The notes: a model not told the origin generated them from the sequence alone. Shown: positions 35,116 through 44,321, counted from the first letter of the stretch. The stretch is DNA of 64,000 bases from Corynebacterium sp. 21KM1197 (GCF_033783015.1 NZ_CP123907.1:1922001-1986000); one strand, 5' to 3'. Numbers and translations: made by a program.

Positions 35116-36555
35116 TTAAAGGATCTCCCCCGCCGTGTACCGCGCGGCCTCCGGGTGCCGGGCCACCAGATCCTCCACCCGCGCCAACACGCGCGAGACC
35201 TGGGACTCCGCCGCGCCGATGAAGGCGTGGCGGTCGGCCAGGGCCGCCTCCAGGTCCGCCGCGCTCAGCGGCAGGCGATCATCGGAGGCCAGGCGCTCCA
35301 CCAGGTCCTGCTCCGCGCCGTTTTCCCGCATATTCAGGGCCACCGCCACCGCGTTTTCCTTGATCACCTCGTGGGCCTCCTCGCGGCCCACCCCGGCGCG
35401 CACCGCCGCCATGAGGATACGGGTGGTGGCCAGGAAGGGCAGGTAGCGCTCCAGTTCCCGGTCGATCATGGCGGGGAAGGCACCAAACTCGTCCAGCACG
35501 GTGAGGAATGTCTCGCCCATGCCGTCGAAGGCAAAGAAGGCGTCGGGAAGCGCCACGCGGCGCACCACGGAGCAGAACACATCGCCCTCGTTCCACTGCT
35601 GCCCCGCGAGGTCGGCGGTCATGGTGAGGTAACCGCGCAGGATTACTTGCAGGCCACCCACGCGCTCGCAGGAGCGGGCGTTCATCTTGTGCGGCATGGC
35701 GGAGGACCCCACCTGCCCCTCCTTGAACCCCTCCGTGACCGTCTCATTGCCCGCCATGAGGCGAATGGTGGTGGCCAGGGAGGAGGGGCCCGCGCCCAAG
35801 TGCACCAGGGAGGAAAGCGCGTCAAAGTCCAGAGAACGGGGATAAACCTGGCCCACGGAGTCAAAGGTGCGGTCAAAGCCCAGGTGGGCGGCGATGCGCT
35901 GCTCCAACTCCGCGAGCCTATCCTCCTGGCCGCCGAGGAGATCCAGCATGTCCTGGCTGGTGCCCATCGGGCCCTTGATCCCGCGCAGCGGGTAGCGGGA
36001 AAGAAGTTCCTCCGTGCGCTCCACGGCCACCAGCATCTCATCGGCCGCGGAGGCAAAGCGCTTGCCCAGGGTGGTGGCCTGGGCGGCCACGTTGTGCGAG
36101 CGCCCGGCCATCACAAGGGCCTGGTACTGGGCAGCGCGCTCGGCCACGCGGCGCAGGATCGCCACCGCCTTGTCCCGCGCCAGGCTCAGCGAGCGATGGA
36201 TTTGCAGTTGTTCCACGTTCTCGGTGAGGTCGCGGCTGGTCATGCCCTTGTGAATGTGCTCCCACCCGGCCAGGGCGTTGAACTCCTCGATGCGGGCCTT
36301 CACATCGTGGCGGGTGACCTTTTCCCGCCGCGCGATGGACTCCAAGTCCACCTGGTCGATCACGGCCTCGTAGGCGTCGATAGCCTCGGCGGGAATGTCC
36401 ACGCCGAGGTCGCGCTGGGCGCGCATGACGGCGATCCACAGTTGCCGTTCCAGGATGATCTTGTGCTCGGGCGACCACAGCAGGGTCATTTCCGGGGAGG
36501 CATAGCGGGACGCCAGGACGTTTGCAATCTTTACTTTCTCAGCCACGCGCACCAT
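35116..36555 (-). CDS. purB: Adenylosuccinate lyase PurB
   Basis: A 479-residue fumarase-superfamily lyase that cleaves SAICAR and adenylosuccinate in purine synthesis. The fumarate-lyase signature GSSAMPHKMNARSCERV is clear, along with HKGMTSRDLTENVEQLQIH and RSHNVAAQATTLGKRFA. The open frame continues upstream to 36900 antisense to purD, but that part is Arg/Pro-rich and not protein-like. I chose the ATG at 36555; a GTG three codons later is equally compatible with homologues. One GCTTATCGACGC repeat lies upstream at 36588. Confidence 0.95.
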   Translation of the reverse strand: MVRVAEKVKIANVLASRYASPEMTLLWSPEHKIILERQLWIAVMRAQRDLGVDIPAEAIDAYEAVIDQVDLESIARREKVTRHDVKARIEEFNALAGWEHIHKGMTSRDLTENVEQLQIHRSLSLARDKAVAILRRVAERAAQYQALVMAGRSHNVAAQATTLGKRFASAADEMLVAVERTEELLSRYPLRGIKGPMGTSQDMLDLLGGQEDRLAELEQRIAAHLGFDRTFDSVGQVYPRSLDFDALSSLVHLGAGPSSLATTIRLMAGNETVTEGFKEGQVGSSAMPHKMNARSCERVGGLQVILRGYLTMTADLAGQQWNEGDVFCSVVRRVALPDAFFAFDGMGETFLTVLDEFGAFPAMIDRELERYLPFLATTRILMAAVRAGVGREEAHEVIKENAVAVALNMRENGAEQDLVERLASDDRLPLSAADLEAALADRHAFIGAAESQVSRVLARVEDLVARHPEAARYTAGEIL

Positions 36556-36640
36556 TCTACGGTGCGGGCGGGGCGCACCACCGCCCCGCTTATCGACGCC
36601 CTGTGCGCGCCGCGTTCGCCGCGTTCGCCGTGTGCGCCCG

Positions 36641-37927
36641 CTACGGCGCGGCGATCCGTCCCTCCTCCGCCGCCAGGCCGATGTCCTTGCGGTAGAAGGA
36701 ACCCTCCATCTCGATCTGTTCGATGATCCCGTAGGCGCGCTGGCGGGCCTCGGCCAGGTCGGCCCCCTTGCCCACCACGGAGAGCACGCGGCCCCCGGCG
36801 GAAACGTAGGACTCCGCCGGGTCCTCGGCTCCCGCAGCCGTGCCCGCGTGCAGGGTATAGGCGCGCTCCTCGTCCTCCGGGATCCCCACCAGGGCATCAC
36901 CCTTGCGCGGGGACTCCGGGTAACCGCCCGCCGCCAGCACCACGGTCACCGCCGAGCCCTCCTCCCATTCCAGGGGCGGCTGCTGGGCCAGGGTGCCGCG
37001 CGCCACCGCGTCCAGCAGCCCCGCCAACGGGGTGCGCAGCAAGGAGAGCACCGCCTGCGTCTCGGGGTCACCGAAGCGGGCGTTGAACTCCACCACGACG
37101 GGGCCGTCTGCGCCCCAGGCCAGGCCCGCGTAGAGCAGGCCGGAGTACGGGGTGCCGCGCGCCACCATCTCGCGGGCCACCGGCTCGCAGACCTCGCGCA
37201 CGATGCGCTCCACGCCGTTTTCCGGCAGCCAGGGCAGGGGCGTATAGGCCCCCATGCCGCCGGTATTGGGGCCCTCATCGTTATCAAAGGCTCGCTTGTG
37301 ATCCTGGGCGGGCAGCAGGGGCACCACGGTTTCACCGTCCACCAGGCAAAATAGCGAAACCTCCGGCCCCTCCAGGAAGGATTCCAGCAGCACCGGGTTG
37401 CCTGCGGCCAGCACGGAATCCACGTGGGCGCGGGCGGCCTCCCGCTCCGGGGTGACCACCACGCCCTTGCCTCCGGCCAGGCCATCGTCCTTGACCACCC
37501 AGGTGGGGCCAAAGCGATCCAGGGCGGCCTCGATCTCCTCGGCGCTGGCATCGGGGGCGATCTGCTCGGCGGTGGCGGTGCGAACGCCCGCGGCCGCCAT
37601 GACCTCCTTGGCAAAGGCCTTGGAGCCCTCTAGTTGCGCGGCGGCCTGAGAGGGGCCAAACACGGCAAAACCGGCGGCGCGCAGGGCGTCACTCACGCCC
37701 GCAACCAGGGGCACCTCGGGGCCGATCACCACGAGGTCGGCGGCGATCTCCCTGGCCAGGGCCACGGTGGACTCAGCGTCCGTCACGCTCAGCGGGTGCG
37801 CGGTGGCCAGGGCCGTCATGCCCGCGTTACCGGGGGCCACGTGCAGGGTGGGGTGGGCGGGGTCCTGGGAAAGTCCCCGCAGCAGGGCGTGTTCGCGCGC
37901 ACCGGCGCCAATGACCAGAATATTCAT
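36641..37927 (-). CDS. purD: Phosphoribosylamine-glycine ligase PurD
   Basis: A 428-residue ATP-grasp enzyme that makes GAR from phosphoribosylamine and glycine. The N-terminus [16 protein letters not shown], the ATP-grasp loop [36 protein letters not shown] and [15 protein letters not shown] are diagnostic. It is co-oriented with purB (86 bp downstream) and divergent from the HIT gene across 36 bp, which must contain both starts of transcription or leaderless starts. Confidence 0.97.
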   Translation of the reverse strand: MNILVIGAGAREHALLRGLSQDPAHPTLHVAPGNAGMTALATAHPLSVTDAESTVALAREIAADLVVIGPEVPLVAGVSDALRAAGFAVFGPSQAAAQLEGSKAFAKEVMAAAGVRTATAEQIAPDASAEEIEAALDRFGPTWVVKDDGLAGGKGVVVTPEREAARAHVDSVLAAGNPVLLESFLEGPEVSLFCLVDGETVVPLLPAQDHKRAFDNDEGPNTGGMGAYTPLPWLPENGVERIVREVCEPVAREMVARGTPYSGLLYAGLAWGADGPVVVEFNARFGDPETQAVLSLLRTPLAGLLDAVARGTLAQQPPLEWEEGSAVTVVLAAGGYPESPRKGDALVGIPEDEERAYTLHAGTAAGAEDPAESYVSAGGRVLSVVGKGADLAEARQRAYGIIEQIEMEGSFYRKDIGLAAEEGRIAAP

Positions 37928-37963
37928 GGCCCCGAGTCTAACGGCCCACTACGCTGAGAACCT

Positions 37964-38374
37964 ATGAGTAGCGTATTTAGCAAGATCATCGCGGGGGAGC
38001 TTCCCGCGCGCTTTGTGTATCGGGACGATGCCGTGGTGGCGTTCCTGAGCATTGAGCCGGTGGCCTACGGGCACACCCTGGTGGTGCCGGTGGCGGAGGT
38101 GGATCGCTGGACCGATCTGCCCGCCGAGACCTGGGCGCGCGTGGCCGAGGTATCCCAGAAGGTGGGCAGGGCCATCGTGGAGGCCTTTGGCTGCTCGCGG
38201 GCGGGCACCCTCATCGCGGGCTTCGAGGTGCCGCACACCCACGTCCACGTGTTCCCCGCCGAGGATATGGGCGGCTTCGATCTCTCCGCCGCCATGCCGA
38301 TGGATTCCACCGACCCCGCCCAGATGGACGCCGCCGCGCAGAAAATCCGCGCCGCGCTCGGCACCGCCGAGTAA
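37964..38374 (+). CDS. HIT family (histidine triad) protein
   Basis: A 136-residue nucleotide hydrolase/transferase fold. The histidine triad is VPHTHVHVFP near residue 89. FSKIIAGELPARFVYRDDAVVAFLSIEP is the usual HIT N-terminus (positions 4-31). Family members hydrolyse AMP-linked substrates; the physiological one is unknown. It is followed after 3 bp by an alpha/beta hydrolase gene, so they are probably co-transcribed. Confidence 0.9.
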   Translation: MSSVFSKIIAGELPARFVYRDDAVVAFLSIEPVAYGHTLVVPVAEVDRWTDLPAETWARVAEVSQKVGRAIVEAFGCSRAGTLIAGFEVPHTHVHVFPAEDMGGFDLSAAMPMDSTDPAQMDAAAQKIRAALGTAE

Positions 38375-38377
38375 CCC

Positions 38378-39031
38378 ATGCGGCTCCTTGACCTGGTGCC
38401 CCCGCACGGGGTGGCCCCCTATCTTCCGGGGCTAGGCACCTCGGCCGCCACGGGGCAACGCCCGGTACTCGTGCTGCACGGGGCGGCCGGTTCCCCCGGC
38501 AACTTCGAGGAACTGCTGCGGCTGCTCGCCCACCGCGCCGACCGCACCGTGGCCGCCCCCGCCTACGGTCAGCGCGGCACCGCGCGCCTGGAGCACAGCC
38601 TCGCGGAGGTCGAGGCGTGCGCCCGCCGCCTGGTCGCAGCCTCCCCCGAGGGGCTTATCGACGTCGTGGGCCATTCCCTCGGTGGTCTCCTCGGACTACT
38701 GCTGGCGCAGCGCCTCCCCGTGGCCCGGCTCATCGGCTTAGGCGCTTGCTTCCGGGGCTGCCCGCCGCGCTTTCCTCGGCTGATGGGCAGGCTCGTGGGG
38801 CCGGTGTACCCGCAGATCATGCGCCCCTTGGATATTCCCCCGCCCACCGGCACGCAGATCGTTTCCATTGTCTCTCCCCTGGACACCATCGTGCCCCCGG
38901 AATACGCCGACCTCTCCGCCTACTCCGGCGCACGGGTGGAGATGGTCACCGCCCCCGGGGTTTTGCACTATCAGTTCCCCGAGGCCACCGCGCGGGAGGT
39001 GTTCGCCCGCCTCTACGCGGAGTCGCGGTGA
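38378..39031 (+). CDS. Alpha/beta hydrolase (lipase/esterase-like)
   Basis: A 217-residue hydrolase with a complete triad: oxyanion region LVLHGAAGSPGNFEELLR, nucleophile VVGHSLGGLLG, Asp in SPLDTIVPPEYADL and His in GVLHYQFP. It has no signal peptide, so a cytoplasmic esterase or lipase-like role is likely; the substrate is unknown. It begins with ATG 3 bp after the HIT gene, and its last 19 bp overlap the convergent sensor kinase gene. Confidence 0.85.
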   Translation: MRLLDLVPPHGVAPYLPGLGTSAATGQRPVLVLHGAAGSPGNFEELLRLLAHRADRTVAAPAYGQRGTARLEHSLAEVEACARRLVAASPEGLIDVVGHSLGGLLGLLLAQRLPVARLIGLGACFRGCPPRFPRLMGRLVGPVYPQIMRPLDIPPPTGTQIVSIVSPLDTIVPPEYADLSAYSGARVEMVTAPGVLHYQFPEATAREVFARLYAESR

Positions 39032-40497
39032 GGATCCTCTGGCTCCGGCTTGCGCTCTAGGGTGATGGTAAAGGTGGAACCCACCCCCACCTCGGATTCC
39101 ACCTCGATGGTGCCACCGTGCTTTTCCACCAAGGACTTGGTGATCGCCAGCCCCAACCCGGAGCCGCCGGAGGCCCGGGAGCGGGAAGTATCCGCCCGGT
39201 AGAAGCGCTCAAAGATGTGCGCGGCGTTATCCGGGGACATGCCAACGCCATCATCAATCACCTGGATCCGCACCTGGGAATCCTGCGCGCCGTCAAAGGT
39301 AAGGCGAATGGTGGCGGTGGCCCGCTCCCCGCCGTGACGCAGAGCGTTAGTGAGCAGGTTGAGCAACACCTGGTGCAGACGGCTGGCGTCACCCACCACC
39401 AGGGGCACGGCGGAGGTTTTGTTATCCACCATCACCGTGCGGCCGGGGAAGGCCGCGCGCGCGGTTCCTGCCACGGAGAGGCATAGTTCCAGCAGGTCCA
39501 CCGTCTCACTATTGAGGCGCTGGCCCTCCGCCCTGGTGAGTGCGAGCAGATCCTCCACCAGCAGGCTCATGCGCTTGGATTCCGCGTCCACCTTTCCCAG
39601 TACCAGATCAATGTCCGTGGTGGCTCCCGAGCGATACAGTTCCGTGTACCCGCGCAGGGAGGTCAGGGGGGTGCGCAACTCGTGGGAGGCGTCTCCCACG
39701 AAGCGCCGCATTTGCTCCTCCTTGTCCCGGGACTCCTCGATGGAGCGTTGCAGCCTGCCCAGCATGACGTTGAGCGCGTAGGCCAACTGCCCCACCTCGG
39801 TGTTCATGGGCCACTGCGGCAGGCGGCGATCCAGGTTGCCCTCGGCAATATCGCCTGCGGTGCGCTCCACCTCGCGCAGGGGCTTGAGGGAGCGATACAC
39901 CAGGTAGTGCGCCACCATGGCGATCACCACCAACACCGTCAGCGAGATGATGGTCTGCACCGCGCGCAACCGCCCGATGAGGGTTTCCTCCCTGGCCAGG
40001 CTCTTGGCCACCACGACCACCACGCCGTCCTGGCTCTTGGCGGTGGCGCGCCAGCGCTGGTTGGAGGAGGATTCCGCGGAAGCCGGTAAGGTTTGCGGCC
40101 CGGCGTCCACGTTGAGGCTGGAAATATCCGGGGTGGATTGCAGCCAGCTATTTTCCCCGGCCGGGGTGCCATCGGGATAGATCACCTGCACATAAAAGTC
40201 CAGGGGCACCCGGCGAATCACCGCGCCCTCCGAGGGCGCGGCATTGGCGGCCGCCCCTGCGGAGCTGGTGAACCCGTTGAGCACGGATTCCAGTTCCTCA
40301 TCGACCTTATCCAGGGAATAGCCCCGCATGACGGCGGAGACCGCCGTGGAACTACCTAAGAGGCCCACCCCGGCCACCGCCACCACGAGCATAACCAGCC
40401 ACACCCGCAGCGGAATGGAACGCAGCGGACTGTACGGCCTGCGTTGGGGTGTGCTCGTGCCCCATTGCTCCGGGTGGGATTGCTTAAGCAACCTCAC
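39013..40497 (-). CDS. phoS: Sensor histidine kinase, PhoS-like
   Basis: A 494-residue membrane kinase. It has a TM segment near residues 31-53, an extracytoplasmic sensor part to about 185, a second TM near 187-207, a HAMP linker (YRSLKPLREVERTAGDIAEG), the HisKA box GDASHELRTPLTSLRGY with the phospho-His near residue 270, and a HATPase domain with NLLTNALRHGG, DDGVGMSPDNAAHIFERFYR and GGSGLGLAI. The GTG start overlaps the response-regulator stop (GTGA). Gene order next to a class III aminotransferase and poxB matches C. glutamicum phoRS, the phosphate-starvation system, so I infer that role by synteny. Confidence 0.85.
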   Translation of the reverse strand: MRLLKQSHPEQWGTSTPQRRPYSPLRSIPLRVWLVMLVVAVAGVGLLGSSTAVSAVMRGYSLDKVDEELESVLNGFTSSAGAAANAAPSEGAVIRRVPLDFYVQVIYPDGTPAGENSWLQSTPDISSLNVDAGPQTLPASAESSSNQRWRATAKSQDGVVVVVAKSLAREETLIGRLRAVQTIISLTVLVVIAMVAHYLVYRSLKPLREVERTAGDIAEGNLDRRLPQWPMNTEVGQLAYALNVMLGRLQRSIEESRDKEEQMRRFVGDASHELRTPLTSLRGYTELYRSGATTDIDLVLGKVDAESKRMSLLVEDLLALTRAEGQRLNSETVDLLELCLSVAGTARAAFPGRTVMVDNKTSAVPLVVGDASRLHQVLLNLLTNALRHGGERATATIRLTFDGAQDSQVRIQVIDDGVGMSPDNAAHIFERFYRADTSRSRASGGSGLGLAITKSLVEKHGGTIEVESEVGVGSTFTITLERKPEPEDPHRDSA

Positions 40498-41213
40498 TGG
40501 CGCGGCTTACGCAGCACGTAGCCCACGCCGCGCACGGTGTGGATCAGCGGACGACGCCCCGTATCCACCTTGCGGCGCAGGTAGGAGATGTAGGACTCCA
40601 CCACGTTGCCGTCGCCGCCGAAGTCGTAGTGCCACACGTTATCCAGGATCTTGGCCTTGCTCAGCACCACCTCGGCGTTAATCATCAGGAAGCGCAGCAG
40701 GTTGAACTCCGTGGGAGAGAGATCCACGATCTCCCCGGCCTTGGTGACCTCGTGGGTGTCGTCGTTGAGGGTGAGATCCGCGTAGGTGATGGTGGCGTCG
40801 CGCGCCTCGTCCTTGAGGCTGTGGCCTCGGCGCAGGATCACCCGCAGGCGGGTAATCACCTCCTCCAGGGAGAAGGGCTTGGTCACGTAATCGTCCGCAC
40901 CAATGGTCAGGCCGTGAATGCGGTTTTCCACCGCGTCCTTGGCCGTGAGGTAGAGCACCGGGCCGTCCAGGCCGTCCTCGCGCAGGTGCGGGAGGAGCTC
41001 AAAGCCGTCCATGCCGGGCATCATCACGTCCAGGATGAAGGCGTCCGGGCGGAACTCGCGGGCCAGTTCCAGGGCCGCGTGGCCGTCGTTCGCGGACTTC
41101 ACCTCAAAACCCTGGAACTTCAGCCCCACGGTGAGCAGTTCCACGATATTGGGCTCATCGTCCACCACCAGCACCCTGATGTTATTTGCCTTGTCATTCA
41201 TAGCGTCTGCCAT
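40494..41213 (-). CDS. phoR: OmpR-family response regulator, PhoR-like
   Basis: A 239-residue response regulator. The receiver domain has the acidic pocket VVDDE, phospho-Asp in FILDVMMPGMDGFE, the conserved Thr in LYLTAKDA and Lys in ADDYVTKPFSLEE. The C-terminal winged helix carries LSPTEFNLLRFLMINAEVVL, WHYDFGGDGNVVESYISYLR and TVRGVGYVLR. The ATG at 41213 is preferred, with AGAGGT upstream; the frame is open to 41234. It is coupled to the kinase. By synteny it corresponds to the corynebacterial PhoR that activates phosphate-starvation genes. Confidence 0.88.
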   Translation of the reverse strand: MADAMNDKANNIRVLVVDDEPNIVELLTVGLKFQGFEVKSANDGHAALELAREFRPDAFILDVMMPGMDGFELLPHLREDGLDGPVLYLTAKDAVENRIHGLTIGADDYVTKPFSLEEVITRLRVILRRGHSLKDEARDATITYADLTLNDDTHEVTKAGEIVDLSPTEFNLLRFLMINAEVVLSKAKILDNVWHYDFGGDGNVVESYISYLRRKVDTGRRPLIHTVRGVGYVLRKPRQ

Positions 41214-41351
41214 TATCGCGCTTACCTCTCCCATTCCGGCCCGCCCGCTCGGGGTAGCGGGGCGGGCTCATTGCACTATGGGAGAGTATTGCTCGGTGGC
41301 CTGCCCCCCGCCTGCCCGGTAACTGAAAGAACTCTGAGAGTTACGGGGCGG

Positions 41352-42683
41352 TCATAGGGCAGCGTCCGCCCGGGCCACGGCGGCCTCGATCACCTCTAGC
41401 CCCTGAATCAGATCCTCCTCCGGGATATTCAGCGGCGGGGCGATGTGCGTGCGGTTAGCACTCACCATCGGCCATACGCCGTGCTCCTTGCAGTAGGCCG
41501 CGAACTCGCCCAGATCCGTCAGTGGCTCCTTAGTGGCGCGATCGCGCACAAACTCGATGGCCCAGAAAAAGCCCTGACCGCGCACCTCCCCCACGCTGGG
41601 GTGTTTCTCCGCGATCTCGCGCAGGCGCGGGCCGATCACCTCCGCCCCCAGACGGGCCACGCGCTCAAAGATGCCCTCGCGCTCGTACACGTCCAGAGCC
41701 GCCACCCCCGGCGCGCAGGCCAGCGGGTGCCCCGAGTAGGTGAGTCCGCCCGGGTAGGGGCGCTCGGAGAAGGTCTCCACGATCGCGGGGTGAATGAGAA
41801 CCCCGCCCAGCGGCACGTACCCGGAATTCACCCCCTTGGCAAAGGTCACCAAGTCCGGGGCCAGATCCGCCCCGCCGTGCTCGTAGGCAAAGAGTTTGCC
41901 GGTGCGGCCAAAGCCCACCATCACCTCGTCCGCGATGTAGAGAATCCCATACTTATCGCACAGTTCCCGCACCCCGCGCAGGTATCCCTCCGGCGGCGCG
42001 ATCACCCCGGAGGAACCCACCATGGATTCCAGCATGATCGCCGCGATCTGCCCCGGCCCCTCGAAGATAATCGTCTGCTCCAGGTGCTCCAGGGCGCGTG
42101 CGCACTCCTGCTCCGGGGAGTCCGAGTGGAACGCCGAGCGGTACAGGAAGGGGCCCCAGAAGTGGTAAATATCGCCGTCGGTGGTGGGGTTGCCTAAGCG
42201 ACGCCCCTCCCCCGTCGCCATGATCGCGGAGCCGGTGGCCCCGTGGTAACTGCGGTAGGCGGCAAGGATCTTGTCCTTCCCGGTGTGCAGGCGCGCCATG
42301 CGAATGGCATGCTCCACCGCGTCCGCGCCGCCATTGGTGAAAAAGACGTGGCTGAACTCGCCCTGCGCGGATTCCACGATCCGCCGCGCCAACTCCCCGC
42401 GCACGTCATTGGCAAAGGCCGGGTTGAGGTTGGTCACCCGACCCGCCTGCTCACGGATGGCCGCCACCAGATCGGGATGATTGTGCCCAAGATTGGCGCT
42501 GACAAGCTGGCTACCAAAGTCCAGGTAGCCCTTGCCCTCGTAGTCATAAATGCGCGGCCCCTCGGCGGCGGCCACGGGCATGGGGTTGATCTTCCCCTGC
42601 GCGGACCAGGAGTGAAAGACGTGCGCGCGGTCATCGGCACGCACCTGGGCTTCTGCGGAGGGATTGGGGTTGGAAGTGGTCAC
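41352..42683 (-). CDS. Class III PLP-dependent aminotransferase
   Basis: A 443-residue aspartate-aminotransferase-superfamily class III enzyme. Key elements are FTNGGADAVEHAIRMAR, YRSYHGATGSAIM, the Asp of ILYIADEVMVGFGRTG that contacts the PLP pyridine, and the PLP lysine in DLVTFAKGVNSGYVPLGG. The class includes omega-amino acid, taurine and beta-alanine aminotransferases, and the substrate is not predictable here. The start chosen is GTG 42683, with AAAGAGG 7 nt upstream; the frame is open to 42767 but this extension is not family-like. Adjacent to phoRS as in other corynebacteria. Confidence 0.85.
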   Translation of the reverse strand: MTTSNPNPSAEAQVRADDRAHVFHSWSAQGKINPMPVAAAEGPRIYDYEGKGYLDFGSQLVSANLGHNHPDLVAAIREQAGRVTNLNPAFANDVRGELARRIVESAQGEFSHVFFTNGGADAVEHAIRMARLHTGKDKILAAYRSYHGATGSAIMATGEGRRLGNPTTDGDIYHFWGPFLYRSAFHSDSPEQECARALEHLEQTIIFEGPGQIAAIMLESMVGSSGVIAPPEGYLRGVRELCDKYGILYIADEVMVGFGRTGKLFAYEHGGADLAPDLVTFAKGVNSGYVPLGGVLIHPAIVETFSERPYPGGLTYSGHPLACAPGVAALDVYEREGIFERVARLGAEVIGPRLREIAEKHPSVGEVRGQGFFWAIEFVRDRATKEPLTDLGEFAAYCKEHGVWPMVSANRTHIAPPLNIPEEDLIQGLEVIEAAVARADAAL

Positions 42684-42776
42684 GGGAAACCTCTTTTCTT
42701 TGGAAAACTCACGGTTCCCTCGCCACCTTATCCCAGCAACGTCGCGTCGCGCGGCACAATCCCCCAAAAGGGGTGA

Positions 42777-43556
42777 CTAGCGCCACTGAACATCGTCCAG
42801 ATTCACGCCCTCCTTGGTCGCTCGGGCCTCCACCAGTTCGCGCAGGTACCCGCGGCGCTCCCCATAACTCTCCGCAAAACGCTCATCGGCCACATACATG
42901 CGGGCCAGGATCACTTGCTTGCTCGGGGAGGCCTCGTACCAGCGCGAAATCTCGGCCCGATGCCCCAGCGCCAGCGCGTCCCCCTCTGGGGAGCCGGGTG
43001 CGACGCCGCGCCCGGCGGCGTCGGCAAGCGCCTCACGGAACGCCGCCGCCTCGGCCGCGACGTCCTCCCAATCTTCGCCGGACATCTCCCCCATTCGCTC
43101 GCGGGACTGCTCCCACTCGGGGGTATCGCCCCAACGCTCCTGAGCCTCGGCCCGGTATTTGGACCACTGCTCACGCCATTTCTTCGCCTTTTCTTCCACG
43201 CTCATCGTGGCTTCTCCTTCCAGAATCTCATCGACCACGCGGATCATTCCGCGCAGGCGAGCGATCTTTCCCACCAGGACTTTCCGCTGCCGTTTAAGAT
43301 GCGCGCGGCGCGTGCCGGGGGTATCAATCAACTCCCCGATCTGCGCCAGCGGCACCCCGGCCTCCCGATACACCAGGATCTGCAAGCCGCGCTCGACGTC
43401 CCCCTCGGTGTACAGGCGGTAATCTCCCAGGGTGCGCCACTGTGGTGCCAGCAAGCCCACGGCCTCCCAATGCCGCAGTGTGCGCGGGGTAACGCCGAGG
43501 AGGTCGGCCGCCTGGCCGATGGTGTATTCGGGGTGCTCGCCGGTGGTATCGCTCAC
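42777..43556 (-). CDS. TipA-like MerR family regulator with TipAS antibiotic-recognition domain
   Basis: A 259-residue regulator. Residues 10-80 are the MerR winged helix (YTIGQAADLLGVTPRTLRHWEAVGLL, GDYRLYTEGDVERG; cited in segments), 80-115 the long dimerising helix, and about 130-255 a helical TipAS domain (KWREQWSKYRAEAQERWGDT, WYEASPSKQVILARMYVADE). TipAS domains bind thiopeptides and other cyclic peptides, triggering transcription of resistance genes. The start is GTG at 43556 with AGGAT about 9 nt upstream. It is divergent from a small cationic peptide gene. An inverted repeat in its promoter is a candidate operator. Confidence 0.88.
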   Translation of the reverse strand: MSDTTGEHPEYTIGQAADLLGVTPRTLRHWEAVGLLAPQWRTLGDYRLYTEGDVERGLQILVYREAGVPLAQIGELIDTPGTRRAHLKRQRKVLVGKIARLRGMIRVVDEILEGEATMSVEEKAKKWREQWSKYRAEAQERWGDTPEWEQSRERMGEMSGEDWEDVAAEAAAFREALADAAGRGVAPGSPEGDALALGHRAEISRWYEASPSKQVILARMYVADERFAESYGERRGYLRELVEARATKEGVNLDDVQWR

Positions 43557-43573
43557 GGGAATGATCCTGGTGT

Positions 43574-43594
43574 TTGACGTCGCGTAAAGGTCAA
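43574..43594. promoter_or_regulatory. Inverted repeat in TipA-like gene promoter
   Basis: TTGAC (43574-43578) and GTCAA (43590-43594) flank an 11-bp spacer, 18 bp upstream of the TipA-like start. MerR-family regulators usually bind a dyad placed between -35 and -10 of their own promoter, so this is a plausible autoregulatory site. Arms are short. Confidence 0.45.
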
Positions 43595-43816
43595 GGGCGC
43601 AGGTCTTGGGTGAACGCCATGAGGGCCGATACCTGCAATACCGAGCTCGCCTCCATCTTCCCGACTCCTCCCATCAGGCCACAGCCTCGCGCTAAGATAC
43701 CTTTTGCCAGGAAACCTCCTGGCTCCTCCTGGTGGTGCGATAAGTCTCCACCACCTGGCGGAGGCACGCACCCCACCAGGGAAGCACCTTCGACTGTCAG
43801 GGAGGAGGTGAGACGA

Positions 43817-43933
43817 ATGGCCCGCCATCGACGCGAAAGCGAAGATAAAAGGAACCGCCGCCGGAGTAGCAGCTCCGTACAACGGTTCCTTAGGAAGGCT
43901 GAGTATCAACGTGATCGCACGGTTAATCGCTGA
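43817..43933 (+). CDS. Small cationic peptide (38 aa), probably a frameshifted paralogue of the 3125 gene
   Basis: Reads MARHRRESEDKRNRRRSSSS then VQRFLRKA and a polar tail. A very strong ribosome-binding site, GGGAGGAGGTGAG, precedes the ATG, and a strong terminator follows. Over the segment AAAAGGAACCGCCGCCGG plus AGTAGCAGCTC it is almost identical to the peptide gene at 3125. After that the homologous hydrophobic tail is found one base out of frame: reading +1 gives LSINVIARLIAETIMRLLS ending at a TAG at 43956-43958, which parallels VASSVIAGYIRDGISWLIDL of the first copy. Either one base was gained, or the locus uses a shifted or different C-terminus. No known function. The leader contains a GC-rich hairpin (CCTGGTGGT with ACCACCTGG, about 43728-43758). 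Confidence 0.55.
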   Translation: MARHRRESEDKRNRRRSSSSVQRFLRKAEYQRDRTVNR

Positions 43934-43963
43934 AACGATCATGAGGCTGCTCAGCTAGTCTCA

Positions 43964-44010
43964 CGAAAGTCCCCGCTTACCCTTTACCGTGAGCGGGGGC
44001 TTTCGCCTTT
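43964..44010 (+). terminator. Rho-independent terminator after second peptide gene
   Basis: CGAAAG..CCCCGCTTAC pairs with GTGAGCGGGG..CTTTCG (stem 43964-44006) and is followed by CCTTTAA. It resembles in place and form the terminator after the first cationic peptide gene. A weaker hairpin GACAG/CTGTC follows at 44014-44033. Confidence 0.8.
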
Positions 44011-44081
44011 AACGACAGTCTGGGTGGGCTGTCATCACAGAGCATACCCCATCCGGTAGCCGCTGGACCCCACCACAGTTC

Positions 44082-44321
44082 TTAGAGCGCTCGGTAGGGA
44101 CGAATAGCACCAGTATCCACCCGCGCCCGCGCTTCCGCGAGATCGTAATTTAACTGCAAATTAAGCCAAAACTGCGCCTCCATGCCAAAGTATGCCTCAA
44201 GCCGCAAAACCATATCAGCGGTCAGGCGATAGTCACCCTTTAGGAGGTCGGAAACCATCGTTTCGGATACCCGGAGATCCTCCGCCAAGCGCTGAGCACT
44301 AATACCTAGAGGAATAAGCAT
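44082..44321 (-). CDS. HigA-like antitoxin, N-terminally truncated and without toxin
   Basis: A 79-residue XRE-type HTH of the HigA/VapI family: LGISAQRLAEDLRVSETMVSDLLKGDYRLTADMVLRLEAYFG and FWLNLQLNYDLAEAR are diagnostic (cited in segments by position 5-62). Normal HigA begins with a HPGE...E.. motif. Here the DNA just upstream still reads P-G-E-W-L-E-E-E in frame, but the codon before it is TAG, so the gene has lost its first residues. The AGGAGG lies only 2 nt from the ATG because it is really former coding sequence. The HigB toxin normally encoded just upstream is missing: only about 100 bp separate it from poxB. It is probably a decaying orphan antitoxin. Confidence 0.75.
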   Translation of the reverse strand: MLIPLGISAQRLAEDLRVSETMVSDLLKGDYRLTADMVLRLEAYFGMEAQFWLNLQLNYDLAEARARVDTGAIRPYRAL

